Of a stretch of DNA of 64,000 bases, positions 43,465-52,422 are shown piece after piece. This stretch comes from PHAA01 sp034927445 (lineage in GTDB: Bacteria; Bacillota; Syntrophomonadia; Syntrophomonadales; Syntrophomonadaceae), in NCBI GenBank assembly GCA_034927445.1, contig JAYFPZ010000026.1:80690-144689 (forward strand). The letters run 5' to 3'. The notes below the pieces were generated by a model. That model saw only the letters and a program-made list of their open reading frames with translations. It was not told where the DNA came from and did not search any database. How positions within the stretch are numbered: position 1 is the first letter of the stretch; the number at the start of each line of letters is the position of its first letter. Both the position numbers and the translations under genes were made by a program.

Positions 43465-44513
43465 CTATGAAAGATGTAGCTTCCCAGTACTTTTTGATAT
43501 AAACGGTTATAGGCATTCAGTTCCTGGTCCAGGGTAAAACGGGCTTCTATCAATTTTTTGGCGTTTTGTCCCATTTCTTTCAGCAGGGCAGGCGAGTTCA
43601 ATAAAGTTTGACCTGCATACCGCAAATCATCCGCATTCGTTATATAAAATCCTTCCCGACCGGTCTGGATAAGATTTAGATTACCGGGGACGGCAGTTAA
43701 TATGCAGGGCTTACCCAGGCTCATAGCCTCCAGGACTGCCTGGGGCTGGCCTTCGGAATGCGACGTATTAAGTACTGCATCCCCCAGGTTCAATATACCA
43801 GTCATTTGACTATGGGGAATTTCGCCCAGATAGGTAATCCAGGGCAGATTACTTACCCGATTTATAATAGCCCGGCCGTATTCCTGCTCGATAACAGGAC
43901 CTATAATCAGCAGGCGGATTCGGGGATGAAGCCGGTGCAGTGCGGATAAACCGTCTATGGCCAGTTCTATGTTTTTTACCGCCCGCAGTCCGCTGGCGAG
44001 AAGAAATACAAATTCATCAGCGGCAATGCCCAACTCCTGGCGGGATCTGGCCATACCGGGCTCAAGCCATACCCCCTGCGGAATAGTCAGCATTTTATCC
44101 TTAAATTGAGGCAATGCGGACGTAAGATTATGGCGATAGTCGTCGTTGAACAGGACAATTTTCCGCGCTTGGGACATAGCTGCAAGGACTACCGGTCTGT
44201 GACCGCTCCAGAGGTCATAATTCAGGTCGGTGCCGGTTGCGGTGAGTATCAGCGGCAGATCTTGCAGGGCTGGCTGTGAATTTATTACCCGGCCAAAATG
44301 CAGGGCATGAAAACCATGGGCCAAAGCATACTGGTTGGCATCCAGGGCAGAGCGCAGTTGTTCCGGCCAATTGCGGTTTTCCAGGGATAGAAGATCTACC
44401 TGCCACCCGGTTGCATTTAACCCCGCGCTTAACCGGGCGGCAGTCAGGCTGTTGCCGCGCTGAACCTTGGCGAAAGGCGTAATCATCAATATTCTGGCGT
44501 TGGGGATGTTCAT
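43461..44513 (-). CDS. Glycosyltransferase family 4
   Basis: 350 residues, GT-B fold. N-terminal acceptor half (ILMITPFAKVQRGNSLTAARL) and C-terminal donor half with LLASGLRAVKNIELAI, LLIIGPV, GEIPHSQMTGILNLGDAVLNTSHSEG...VLEAMSLGKPCI, which contains the E-x7-E type nucleotide-sugar motif. The acceptor is unknown. Ten bases separate it from the PIG-L-type deacetylase upstream, a pairing often seen in sugar-conjugate pathways. Confidence 0.85.
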   Translation of the reverse strand: MNIPNARILMITPFAKVQRGNSLTAARLSAGLNATGWQVDLLSLENRNWPEQLRSALDANQYALAHGFHALHFGRVINSQPALQDLPLILTATGTDLNYDLWSGHRPVVLAAMSQARKIVLFNDDYRHNLTSALPQFKDKMLTIPQGVWLEPGMARSRQELGIAADEFVFLLASGLRAVKNIELAIDGLSALHRLHPRIRLLIIGPVIEQEYGRAIINRVSNLPWITYLGEIPHSQMTGILNLGDAVLNTSHSEGQPQAVLEAMSLGKPCILTAVPGNLNLIQTGREGFYITNADDLRYAGQTLLNSPALLKEMGQNAKKLIEARFTLDQELNAYNRLYQKVLGSYIFHS

Positions 44514-44523
44514 ACCTTACGCG

Positions 44524-45189
44524 TCAGCCTCTATACTGGGTTTGGATCATTTGAAAATACTCGCAGAAATCTCCTTTGCCGCTCATTATACCCCGATAGC
44601 GGTTTAAACCCTGGATGGCATCATCATATTTGATATATTTGGTTTGGGTTCTGTGGTTCTGCAGGGCTTCCAGCTTGATACTCATAAACTCGCTGATGTC
44701 TTCAACGTGGCCTACGGCCTGGATCGGGGTCCAGACCTCATATCCCAGCATGGTTTCCACCTGCCACGGCTGCGGGCCACATTCGGGAAACCAGGGCCCG
44801 GATGCACGCCGGCAGGCTTCCATTACTAAACGGTGAGTAATTTGATGATCCGGGACTGAATCGTTACTGTGCGGCATGTAAATCAAAGACGGCTTTTTGG
44901 CCCGAATCAGGGTGGTAATCCGGCTCAAATTTTCCTGATCATATCCAAGCGCACCATCCGGTTTGCGCAGAAAAGTTAGGGCAGTAACCCCTAAAGTACG
45001 GGCCGCTTCAGCCGCCTCTACCTCTCTGATCCGGGCCAGGTCCTCGGGCAGATGGTCCAGGCTGCCGAATTCACCAGAGGTCATGTACACAATGGCTACA
45101 TGGTTCCCTTTTTGTATATGTCGGGCAATACTGCCGCCGCATCCGATAATGTCGTCATCCGGGTGGGGGGAAAATACCAGTACATTCAT
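44524..45189 (-). CDS. PIG-L family N-acetylglucosamine deacetylase-like protein
   Basis: 221 residues; AGGAGGA 7 bases before the ATG. The Zn-binding motif SPHPDDDIIGCGG at the N-terminus and HSNDSVPDHQITHRLV in the middle are those of the LmbE/PIG-L family (PHPDD and HxxH). It should remove an acetyl group from an N-acetylglucosaminyl conjugate. Cotranscribed with the GT4 gene. A bacillithiol-type role is possible but not supported, because the GT4 partner lacks BshA features. Confidence 0.85.
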   Translation of the reverse strand: MNVLVFSPHPDDDIIGCGGSIARHIQKGNHVAIVYMTSGEFGSLDHLPEDLARIREVEAAEAARTLGVTALTFLRKPDGALGYDQENLSRITTLIRAKKPSLIYMPHSNDSVPDHQITHRLVMEACRRASGPWFPECGPQPWQVETMLGYEVWTPIQAVGHVEDISEFMSIKLEALQNHRTQTKYIKYDDAIQGLNRYRGIMSGKGDFCEYFQMIQTQYRG

Positions 45190-45639
45190 GGTCGTTCCTC
45201 CTGCAATGTATTCTTTCCTAATTATGGCCTAAATCAATATCTTAAGGCAAGAGCAGATCGGTTAATTGGAAAAACCTGAGTGGCAGGGCAATGGGGATCA
45301 TAATTGGGGCTGGCTAGCCAGAGAGGCCGGTTTGAGGCTTAAAACAGAATGTCGATAAAGTCAGGCCGAGCAAAAAAGTTCACCCAAGGGCACTACACCC
45401 TGCGAGTACTCCTGATGTAAACTTCGTTTACTATTAAGGTTGCTGATGTACCGTAAACGGTACTACTAATGTTGCAAGAGCAAGGCATTAACGAAAGCCC
45501 GTGATTGAGGCGTACATAAGGTACGTTAATTGAATGGGTTTTCGTTAATACACAGCACCCAAAGGGCACAACTCATGTTCGCTGCGCTCACGGATTAATG
45601 TCGCTTTTGGGCTTTTTTGACGGGTCTGAAACCTCGGGG
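45190..45639. other. Intergenic region filled by repeat family 2, copy 2
   Basis: About 450 bases between the PIG-L gene and the hydF stop. Most of it (45360-45628) is the long copy of repeat family 2; the rest shows no gene. Confidence 0.5.
45360..45628 (-). repeat. Dispersed repeat family 2 (MITE-like), copy 2, long form
   Basis: About 269 bases, reverse orientation relative to copy 1. The ends GTCAGGCCGAGCAAAAAAGTTC and GGGCTTTTTTGACGGGTCTG face each other as imperfect inverted repeats. Two inserted parts absent from copy 1 include the palindrome-like GTACCGTAAACGGTAC. The core shared with copy 1 has GAGGCGTACATAAGGTACG. Confidence 0.6.
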
Positions 45640-45653
45640 TTAATCCCCGAGGT
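45630..45653 (-). terminator. Terminator hairpin overlapping the end of hydF
   Basis: ACCTCGGGG-TTAAT-CCCCGAGGT, perfect 9-bp stem. The hydF stop codon lies in the loop. Marks the end of the hydG-aspA-hydF unit. Confidence 0.6.
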
Positions 45654-46851
45654 TAGGAAAAGGAGAAAGGGCACGGGGCAAAATACCCATGATATAAGCT
45701 ATGCAAACCCCGTAATTGACGATGGGCACTCCTGCCTCCTGGGCCTGCATTATACGTGACAACATTTCCCGGCGGTTAATCATGCAACCACCGCAATGAA
45801 CAATCAACTTATAGTCGGCCAGGTTTTCCGGAAAGCGGGCACCGCTGCTCCAATGGAAATCCAGTTCACCCCCTACGAACTGGCGCAGCCAGCGCGGTAT
45901 TTTAACCGTGCCGATGTCATCCTCCACCCGATGATGGGTGCAGGCTTCTGCCATCAGGATTTTGTCGCCGGGCTGCAAAGTCTCAATTGCCCGGGCGCCG
46001 GCGGTTAGGGCGGCCAGATCTCCTTTGTAACGGGCAAACAAAATAGAAAAAGATGTGAGCATCACCTCAGGCGGAGTATCGGCATCGGCCTTAAGAAATG
46101 CCTGGGAATCGGTGATGACGATACGAGGTCTCTTACCCAGGGTATTGAAGCACTCTTTAAGTTCCCGCTCCTTGACCACATAAGCCATGGCGTCGTGGTC
46201 CAGAATGTCCCGGATAGTTTGCACCTGAGGCAATATCAGGCGGCCCTTGGGTGCGGCCAAATCAATGGGAACGACCAGCACCGCCAGATCGCCGGGGATG
46301 AGCAGGTCACCTACGATGCTCTGTTCGTCCCAGCTGGGAGGAGCAGCTTTTATCAGAGCGATTTTAAGCGAGCCTATACCTTCCCGGGTCAAAGCGCTGA
46401 CCGGCAGAGGGGTAAGGCCCAGTTTAGCCTTAATATCCTGCAGTTGGACCGGAGCCGCCGGGTAAATATCCTGTTTGTTAAGAACGGCCAGAATAGGGAG
46501 CTTTTTCTCCTCGCACCGTTTGACTATGTCCAGTTCGAAATCGGTTACACCGGCGCCGCTCTCGATTACCAGCAAGACCAGGTCCGCTTTGTGCAAAACC
46601 TCAAGGGAGCGTTGAACTCTGAGTTCGCCCAATTCGCCTTCATCATCAATTCCGGCGGTATCAATAATTACCACCGGACCGATGGGCAGGATTTCCATGG
46701 CTTTATACACCGGATCAGTGGTAGTTCCCGCGACCGGTGAGACTACGGCAATATCCTGGTTGGTCAAGGCGTTTATCAAACTTGATTTACCGGCGTTGCG
46801 CCGGCCGAAAATAGCTATATGCAAACGGTTGGCACGGGGTGTTTCATTCAT
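45640..46851 (-). CDS. hydF: [FeFe]-hydrogenase maturation GTPase HydF
   Basis: 403 residues. N-terminal GTPase domain with P-loop GRRNAGKSS, switch II DTAGIDD and NKQD; dimerisation domain; C-terminal Fe-S domain with CTHHRVEDDIGTVKIPRWL and VHCGGCMINRREM, the C-xHx-(46-55)-CxxC type ligand set. HydF is the scaffold on which the 2Fe part of the H-cluster is assembled and from which it is passed to HydA. Its ATG overlaps the aspA stop by 4 bases. Confidence 0.95.
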   Translation of the reverse strand: MNETPRANRLHIAIFGRRNAGKSSLINALTNQDIAVVSPVAGTTTDPVYKAMEILPIGPVVIIDTAGIDDEGELGELRVQRSLEVLHKADLVLLVIESGAGVTDFELDIVKRCEEKKLPILAVLNKQDIYPAAPVQLQDIKAKLGLTPLPVSALTREGIGSLKIALIKAAPPSWDEQSIVGDLLIPGDLAVLVVPIDLAAPKGRLILPQVQTIRDILDHDAMAYVVKERELKECFNTLGKRPRIVITDSQAFLKADADTPPEVMLTSFSILFARYKGDLAALTAGARAIETLQPGDKILMAEACTHHRVEDDIGTVKIPRWLRQFVGGELDFHWSSGARFPENLADYKLIVHCGGCMINRREMLSRIMQAQEAGVPIVNYGVCIAYIMGILPRALSPFPNLGD

Positions 46852-48263
46852 TTATTCAGCCCTCCTTGTCTGCCGACAATGCCCGGCCGGGTCAAATGGC
46901 GGACTTGAAGCAATTCAGCGAGTTCTTCAGCCTTGATAAGACCTTCTGCTTCCAGCAGTTCTTTAATTGAGCGCCTGTCCTGAAGCGATTTTTTGGCTAG
47001 GGCGGAAGCCTTGTCATAACCTATATATGGACTGAGTGCCGTAATGATACCCGGGCTGTTCAACAAGTGTTCCCTGCACTTCTCGACATCAGCCTCAACG
47101 CCCCGGATGCAGTGGTCAGCCAGAAGCTGCATGGTCAATCCCAGGCTTTCCATGGCCGGCAGAAGATTGGCGGCAATAAGAGGCAGAAAAGCATTTAATT
47201 CCAGCTGCCCGTTGGCGGCCGCCAGGGTAATGGCCAGATCCTGGGCTATTGCTTGATAGCCTGCTTGAGCCGCCATTTCCGGCAGAACCGGATTTATTTT
47301 GCCGGGCATTATGGATGAACCGGTCTGCAGGTCAGGGAGCCTGATTTCCCCCAGGCCTCCTCTAGGTCCAGAGGACAGCAGGCGCAGATCACCCGATATT
47401 TTTATTAAGTTTGAGGCGCAGGCTTTTATAAGACCTGAAACTTCCACAAAAACATCGGCATTCTGGGTACCGTCGATCATGTTTTCATTGCGCGCCAGCC
47501 CCAGACCGGTCAGGGAACGGAGACGTTCAATAACCGTATAAATATAACTCCGGTCGGCGTTGAGTCCGGTACCGACCGCCGTTCCCCCCAGGTTGACCTG
47601 GCGCAGGCGCTCTTCGACCTTATATAAACGCCAGCGGTCCCGGGCAATCGCTTCGGCCCAGGCAGAGAATTCCTGCCCCAAAGTTATGGGAACGGCATCC
47701 TGCATTTCCGTCCGCCCCAACTTTAACACCCCCGCAAATTCAGCCTCCTTGGCCTGCAGAGCGCCCTGCAGCTGAGCGCATGATTCCGCCAAGGCGACTA
47801 GAAGCCTGATAGCCGCAATGCGTAAGGCGGTAGGGTAAACATCATTGGTGGATTGGGACTGGTTGACGTGATCAAGGGGATGAACCAGTCTATAGTCGCC
47901 TTTGTTTCCGCCTAATAGCTCAATTGCCCGGTTGGCTATAACCTCATTGGCATTCATATTGGTGGAGGTGCCGGCTCCGCCCTGCAGGGCATCAACAATG
48001 AACTGGTCAGCCAGTTTACCGTCTGCCACCTCACTGGCGGCCCGCACTATGGCGCTGCCTATATCCGGGTTAAGCTGCCCCAGATATATATTGGTTTCCG
48101 CCGCCGCCTGTTTAACCACCCCTAAAGCTTTAATCAGCTCGGGATGGACCATTTGCCGCGATATCTTGAAATTCTCGGCTGCCCGGGCGGTATGAATACC
48201 GTAATAGGCATCTGAAGGTATTTCTTTGGAGCCGATTAGATCATGTTCGATGCGAAATTCCAC
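46848..48263 (-). CDS. aspA: Aspartate ammonia-lyase
   Basis: 471 residues. Fumarase/aspartase family: HPLDHVNQSQSTNDVYPTA, the catalytic-serine loop GSSIMPGKINPVLPEM, and RTEMQDAVPITLGQEF. It splits aspartate into fumarate and ammonia. Placed between hydG and hydF with 4-base overlap; aspA is a known companion of [FeFe]-hydrogenase maturation genes, possibly to supply or recycle a small nitrogen compound (inference). Confidence 0.92.
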   Translation of the reverse strand: MEFRIEHDLIGSKEIPSDAYYGIHTARAAENFKISRQMVHPELIKALGVVKQAAAETNIYLGQLNPDIGSAIVRAASEVADGKLADQFIVDALQGGAGTSTNMNANEVIANRAIELLGGNKGDYRLVHPLDHVNQSQSTNDVYPTALRIAAIRLLVALAESCAQLQGALQAKEAEFAGVLKLGRTEMQDAVPITLGQEFSAWAEAIARDRWRLYKVEERLRQVNLGGTAVGTGLNADRSYIYTVIERLRSLTGLGLARNENMIDGTQNADVFVEVSGLIKACASNLIKISGDLRLLSSGPRGGLGEIRLPDLQTGSSIMPGKINPVLPEMAAQAGYQAIAQDLAITLAAANGQLELNAFLPLIAANLLPAMESLGLTMQLLADHCIRGVEADVEKCREHLLNSPGIITALSPYIGYDKASALAKKSLQDRRSIKELLEAEGLIKAEELAELLQVRHLTRPGIVGRQGGLNK

Positions 48264-48300
48264 ATCAAGCCCCTCCCCTTGTGTCGTAATTCCAATATCT

Positions 48301-49728
48301 TTAAAATCTTAAATCTCTTTCACCGTCACGTATGCGGCTAAGGTAATCAATAGCCTTTGATCTTCGCTTTTCATTGGGAATGTTTTGAATTTCCGCATTG
48401 ATCATTTTCTGCCCCATTTCCTTTAATTCGTCATCGGCATAGTCCTTTAGATACTCCTCAAATGTCAGCAAGGCATTGGGCAAACAAAAATTACTTATTT
48501 GCCCTGATTTCGCAAAGGGCATAAACCGGTCCCCGGTTCTCCCTTCACGGTAGCAGGCGGTGCAATAGCTGGGAAGGTAACCGTCTTTCACCAACCCTTT
48601 GAGTACGTCAATCGGTTTCCTATGATCGGCCAGATCGAATTGAGGCTTTTCTTCGATTCCGCTTTCATCTATTCTGCTCCTTTCGGCATATCCGCCGACG
48701 CCGACGCATGATCCCGCACTCATCTGCGAAATGCCCACGTCCAAAAGCTCCTTGCGGAAAGCAGCCGTTTCCCTGGTTGAAAGGATCATTCCCGTATAGG
48801 GAACTGCCAGACGAATGACGGCTACTATTTTTTTAAGTTCCCGGTCGGTTACCAGATAGGGAAAATTGTTATAGTCAACCCCTTCAGCCGGTAAAAGCCG
48901 GGGGAAGGAAATCGTATGGGGACCGACCCCGCTGACCGCCTCCATATGTTCGGCATGCATCAGGGTTGCTATAATATCATAGTGATAATCATATAAACCC
49001 AGCAGAGGACCTATGCCGACATCATCAATTCCACCGCCCAGCATGGCCCTGTCCATGGCTTCGGTATGCCATTCGTAGTTCTGCTTGGGCCCGTTGTGCA
49101 GTTTAAGATAAGTGGGTTTGTGGTAAGTCTCCTGGAATAAGATATAGGTGCCGATTTTTGCATCTTTTAGCTTTTTATAATTCTCGGCGGTGGTGGCAGC
49201 TATATCTACATTCACGCGGCGGATAGCACCATTTTCGAATTTTTCCTCATAGATGGTCTTGATACATTCCAAGATATATTCGATCGGGCATTTTTTATCG
49301 TCTTCACCCGCTTCGAGGAGAAGCCTTTTGTGTCCCATAGCCTCCAGGGCCCTGATTTCTTCGCGTAATTCAGCTTGGGTAAGCTGATGCCGGCCAATTT
49401 GGTTTGAACATTTGTAACCGCAGTATTGGCAGTTATTGATGCAATAGCTTGATAAGTACAGCGGTGCAAACATAACGATTCGCGTACCGTATATTTGTTC
49501 CTTGACCTCTTTGGCGATTCTATACATTTTCTCAAGCGTTTCGTCGTCATCAACCTCGAGCAGTACAGCCGCTTCCCGGTGCGAAAGGCCTTTGTACTCT
49601 CTGGCCTTGTTTAATATTCTGGTTATCTCAGCGTTATTGTGCACGAGCTTTTTAGCTTCGTCAATTGATGATAAAATCTCTCCGTCATCAATAAATTCAT
49701 TGGCGTCCATAGATTTCACATCGTACAT
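48301..49728 (-). CDS. hydG: [FeFe]-hydrogenase maturase HydG (radical SAM tyrosine lyase)
   Basis: 475 residues from ATG 49728; AAAGGGGG 6 bases upstream sets the start. The radical-SAM motif CINNCQYC (CxxxCxxC) is followed by the TIM-barrel features HKRLLLEAGEDD and GIGPLLGLYDY, and the C-terminal auxiliary-cluster cysteines are in YCTACYREGRTGDRFM. HydG splits tyrosine to make the CO and cyanide ligands of the H-cluster. It starts the hydG-aspA-hydF operon. No hydE is present in the window. Confidence 0.95.
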   Translation of the reverse strand: MYDVKSMDANEFIDDGEILSSIDEAKKLVHNNAEITRILNKAREYKGLSHREAAVLLEVDDDETLEKMYRIAKEVKEQIYGTRIVMFAPLYLSSYCINNCQYCGYKCSNQIGRHQLTQAELREEIRALEAMGHKRLLLEAGEDDKKCPIEYILECIKTIYEEKFENGAIRRVNVDIAATTAENYKKLKDAKIGTYILFQETYHKPTYLKLHNGPKQNYEWHTEAMDRAMLGGGIDDVGIGPLLGLYDYHYDIIATLMHAEHMEAVSGVGPHTISFPRLLPAEGVDYNNFPYLVTDRELKKIVAVIRLAVPYTGMILSTRETAAFRKELLDVGISQMSAGSCVGVGGYAERSRIDESGIEEKPQFDLADHRKPIDVLKGLVKDGYLPSYCTACYREGRTGDRFMPFAKSGQISNFCLPNALLTFEEYLKDYADDELKEMGQKMINAEIQNIPNEKRRSKAIDYLSRIRDGERDLRF

Positions 49729-50125
49729 GTTTATCCCCCTTTCAAAATAAAGGTTCAGCCCTGACACAAGGGTGACACCCTATTAATCTCCAAAAAAAAC
49801 TTACCCGGACGGGTAAGTTGGACGGCACCATAGGCTTTACTGCTTACCCCTCTAACTCAGTGATTGACCTTATTATCAGGAAAGTTGATATAGGTACCCT
49901 GTTAACCCTAATTCTATATATTCTCATCGGTCAAATTTACGTCTGACGGTGTTGTCGTCAATCACAATACACCCGGTATTGCTCAATCCTCCGCCTTGTC
50001 ACACATAAATTTTAGCCGTTGAATAATATAGGATTATCAGGGCACTAGTTGTTACAGCCCGCCAATCAGCATTATTCTCTGGCCGGCAATGAACCCGGGG
50101 ACAGGCCCCTTGTCCCGTCTGGACT
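49729..50125. other. Leader region of hydG
   Basis: About 400 bases with no gene seen. It contains the terminator-like hairpin at 49792-49819 that ends the upstream TM1266-type gene or attenuates hydG. Confidence 0.4.
49792..49819 (-). terminator. Strong terminator/attenuator upstream of hydG
   Basis: On the minus strand AACTTACCCG-TC-CGGGTAAGTT followed by eight T. About 63 bases before the hydG start. It is the most convincing rho-independent terminator in this region. Confidence 0.8.
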
Positions 50126-50380
50126 TTACTCTAGGACTTTAGTCAGAGCGCTCTTTACCGTTACTTTAGGAACATTGCCCAGCTTGCCGGTTAGGGAACC
50201 GATCTGATCCGTGCTGCCATCCACAATCAAAGAAATAACCGAAACTTCCCGCGTCTGGTAAGGAAGGCCCATACGTCCTATAATCAGGTTGGCATGCTCG
50301 CTCAGTATCTGGTTAACCCTGGGCACCACCTGACGGTCTTCAATTACAATTCCAATTACTCCCAAACGTTTTTCACCCAT
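50126..50380 (-). CDS. TM1266-type iron-only hydrogenase system regulator
   Basis: 84 residues; AAGGAGG precedes the ATG. RLGVIGIVIEDRQVVPRVNQILSEHANLIIGRMGLPYQTREVSVISL... (cut here) is the NikR-C/ACT-like fold of the small TM1266 family found beside [FeFe]-hydrogenase genes. It lacks a DNA-binding domain, so it is probably a ligand-binding partner. Between hydG and hydA on the same strand. Confidence 0.85.
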   Translation of the reverse strand: MGEKRLGVIGIVIEDRQVVPRVNQILSEHANLIIGRMGLPYQTREVSVISLIVDGSTDQIGSLTGKLGNVPKVTVKSALTKVLE

Positions 50381-50486
50381 CCCACTACCTCCTTCTTCAA
50401 TAATAGACGCGGATATATAAAATCTTTGTCAAGGGGACGGTTCTTTGGACAACCTGTTCCCAGTGACTCCTCGGATACATAATAAA

Positions 50487-50520
50487 ATCGCTTACCCGTT
50501 TATCCGAGTAAGCGATCAAA
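50487..50520 (-). terminator. Terminator of the hydCBA operon
   Basis: On the minus strand ATCGCTTAC / GTAAGCGAT stem with a 12-base loop, followed by TTTTATT. About 155 bases after the hydA stop. Confidence 0.65.
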
Positions 50521-50673
50521 CATATCAAAATATTAATATGTTGACCCCTTAAACTCAGTATAAACCTTGTTGTCAGGGTGCAAAGCGATTTTAAATGTCT
50601 GGCGTTTAATAAGCAGTTCCGAATAACCTTTTATTAAAGCCCGTATAAGCACATTCTTCCGTAATCATATGAA

Positions 50674-52398
50674 TTACAGGAATTTTTTATGCTTATCGTG
50701 GTAGTGAGTATGCAGCAACTCATGGGACTTGTGTCCCAGGGGTTCATGCAGGAAATCTTCATAAAGTTTGGCTACTTCGGTATTCAAATGTGATTTCCGA
50801 ACGGGCATGGCCTCATCTTCTTCATAAATAGCACCAATACGTTCAATCCGTTTGACATTAGCCTTGGTAATCGGCTGCCCGCCGCCGCCTACGCAGCCGC
50901 CGGGACAGGCCATGATCTCAATGAAATGATAGGAAGATTCACCGGCTCTGACCTGATCCATCAGCTGGCGGGCATGGCTCAGACCATGAGCGATAGCAAC
51001 TTTTACCACTGTTCCCTTGAGGTCCACTTCGGCCTCTTTTATGCCTTCAAAACCACGGGCTACGGTGAAGTTGACATCTTCAAGCGTCTCTTCCATTACA
51101 ACTTCATAAACCGTACGCAGGGCTGCTTCCATAACACCGCCAGTAGCCCCGAATATCACGGCTGCACCGGTGTATTCGCCCATCCAGGGAGAGAAGGGAG
51201 CAGGTGCCAGTTTCTTGAAGTCAATGCCGCTCATACGAAACAGACGGCCTATTTCACGGGTGGTCAGAACAATGTCTACATCGCGGTAACCGCTGGCATT
51301 CATTTCCGGACGGGAGGCTTCAAATTTCTTGGCTACGCAAGGCATAATGGATACCGAGAAGATCTTCTTGGCGGGGATGTCCATTTTGTCTGCCCAGTAA
51401 GTCTTTACCAGGGAGCCGAACATCTGCTGGGGTGATTTACAGGTGGATAAATTGTCCAGCAGGTCGGGATAGAAGGTCTCACAGAAGTTGATCCAGCCAG
51501 GGCTGCAGGAGGTGAACATGGGTAGTTTGCCTCCATTTTTGAGCCGGCTCAGGAGTTCGTTGCCTTCTTCCAGTATGGTCAAGTCAGCGGTAAAATTGGT
51601 GTGCAGTACATGGTCGAAACCAATCTGCTGGAGAGCTGCCACGAATACTTCCATGGGTAGTTCGCCGGTGTCCATACCGATTTCTTCACCCAGGGCCAGG
51701 CGAACCGCCGGAGCGATCTGGGTTACAACTACAGTATCGGGATCGGCTATGGCCGCCAGTAATTTGTCGATATCTTCGACTTCACCGATTGCTCCCACCG
51801 GGCAGGCATGGATGCACTGGCCGCACATAATACAGGGGCTTTCGATCAGGTCTTTGCCCAGGGTGGGTACTACCATGGCGTGGTTGCCGCGGTTTTCAAT
51901 ACCCAGGGCATGTACCGTCTGAATTACGGAGCAGGCCTCGACACAACGGCGGCAAAGCACGCATTTGTCCGGATCCCGGAACAGGGAAGGAGTGGATACG
52001 TCTTTGGCGAAACCTCTAACCTTGGTTTCAAACGGATTATCACGAATTACATAATCGGCTGCCAGGCTCTGCAATTCGCAGTTTTCATTGCGGATACAGT
52101 TGAGGCAGTCCTGGGGATGATGCGATAAGATAAGTTCCAAAATAGTTTTGCGAGCTTCAATTACCTTGGGGCTTCGGGTTTTAACAACCATTCCTTCAAA
52201 GACTGGTTGTGAACAGGCTGCTTGGAGAAGTCTGTTGCCTTCGACTTCACATACACATACCCGGCAGTTGGCTTTTACCGACTGGTCAGGGTGATAACAC
52301 AGTGTAGGAATATTGATACCGACTTCTTTTGCAGCCTGTAGGATAGTGGAGCCATCAGGAACGGAAACTTTGATTCCGTCAATCGTTATGTTAGCCAT
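50674..52398 (-). CDS. hydA: [FeFe]-hydrogenase catalytic subunit HydA
   Basis: 574 residues from ATG 52398 (AAAGGAG 8 bases upstream). N-terminal 2Fe-2S domain (CYHPDQSVKANCRVCVCEV), His-ligated 4Fe-4S motif HHPQDCLNCIRNENC, two 4Fe-4S clusters, then the H-cluster domain: L1 TSCSPGW, L2 MPCVAKK, L3 EIMACPGGCVGGGGQ. L1 carries Ser where the textbook motif TSCCPxW has the second Cys. It produces H2 from electrons passed by HydB. Last gene of hydC-hydB-hydA on the minus strand. Confidence 0.95.
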   Translation of the reverse strand: MANITIDGIKVSVPDGSTILQAAKEVGINIPTLCYHPDQSVKANCRVCVCEVEGNRLLQAACSQPVFEGMVVKTRSPKVIEARKTILELILSHHPQDCLNCIRNENCELQSLAADYVIRDNPFETKVRGFAKDVSTPSLFRDPDKCVLCRRCVEACSVIQTVHALGIENRGNHAMVVPTLGKDLIESPCIMCGQCIHACPVGAIGEVEDIDKLLAAIADPDTVVVTQIAPAVRLALGEEIGMDTGELPMEVFVAALQQIGFDHVLHTNFTADLTILEEGNELLSRLKNGGKLPMFTSCSPGWINFCETFYPDLLDNLSTCKSPQQMFGSLVKTYWADKMDIPAKKIFSVSIMPCVAKKFEASRPEMNASGYRDVDIVLTTREIGRLFRMSGIDFKKLAPAPFSPWMGEYTGAAVIFGATGGVMEAALRTVYEVVMEETLEDVNFTVARGFEGIKEAEVDLKGTVVKVAIAHGLSHARQLMDQVRAGESSYHFIEIMACPGGCVGGGGQPITKANVKRIERIGAIYEEDEAMPVRKSHLNTEVAKLYEDFLHEPLGHKSHELLHTHYHDKHKKFL

Positions 52399-52422
52399 AT
52401 TTTTCACTCCTTTTGCTCTTTC

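Noticed and set aside
43461..45189. Bacillithiol synthesis pair bshA-bshB
   Set aside because: The PIG-L gene fits BshB loosely, but the GT4 protein lacks BshA features and no bshC is nearby.
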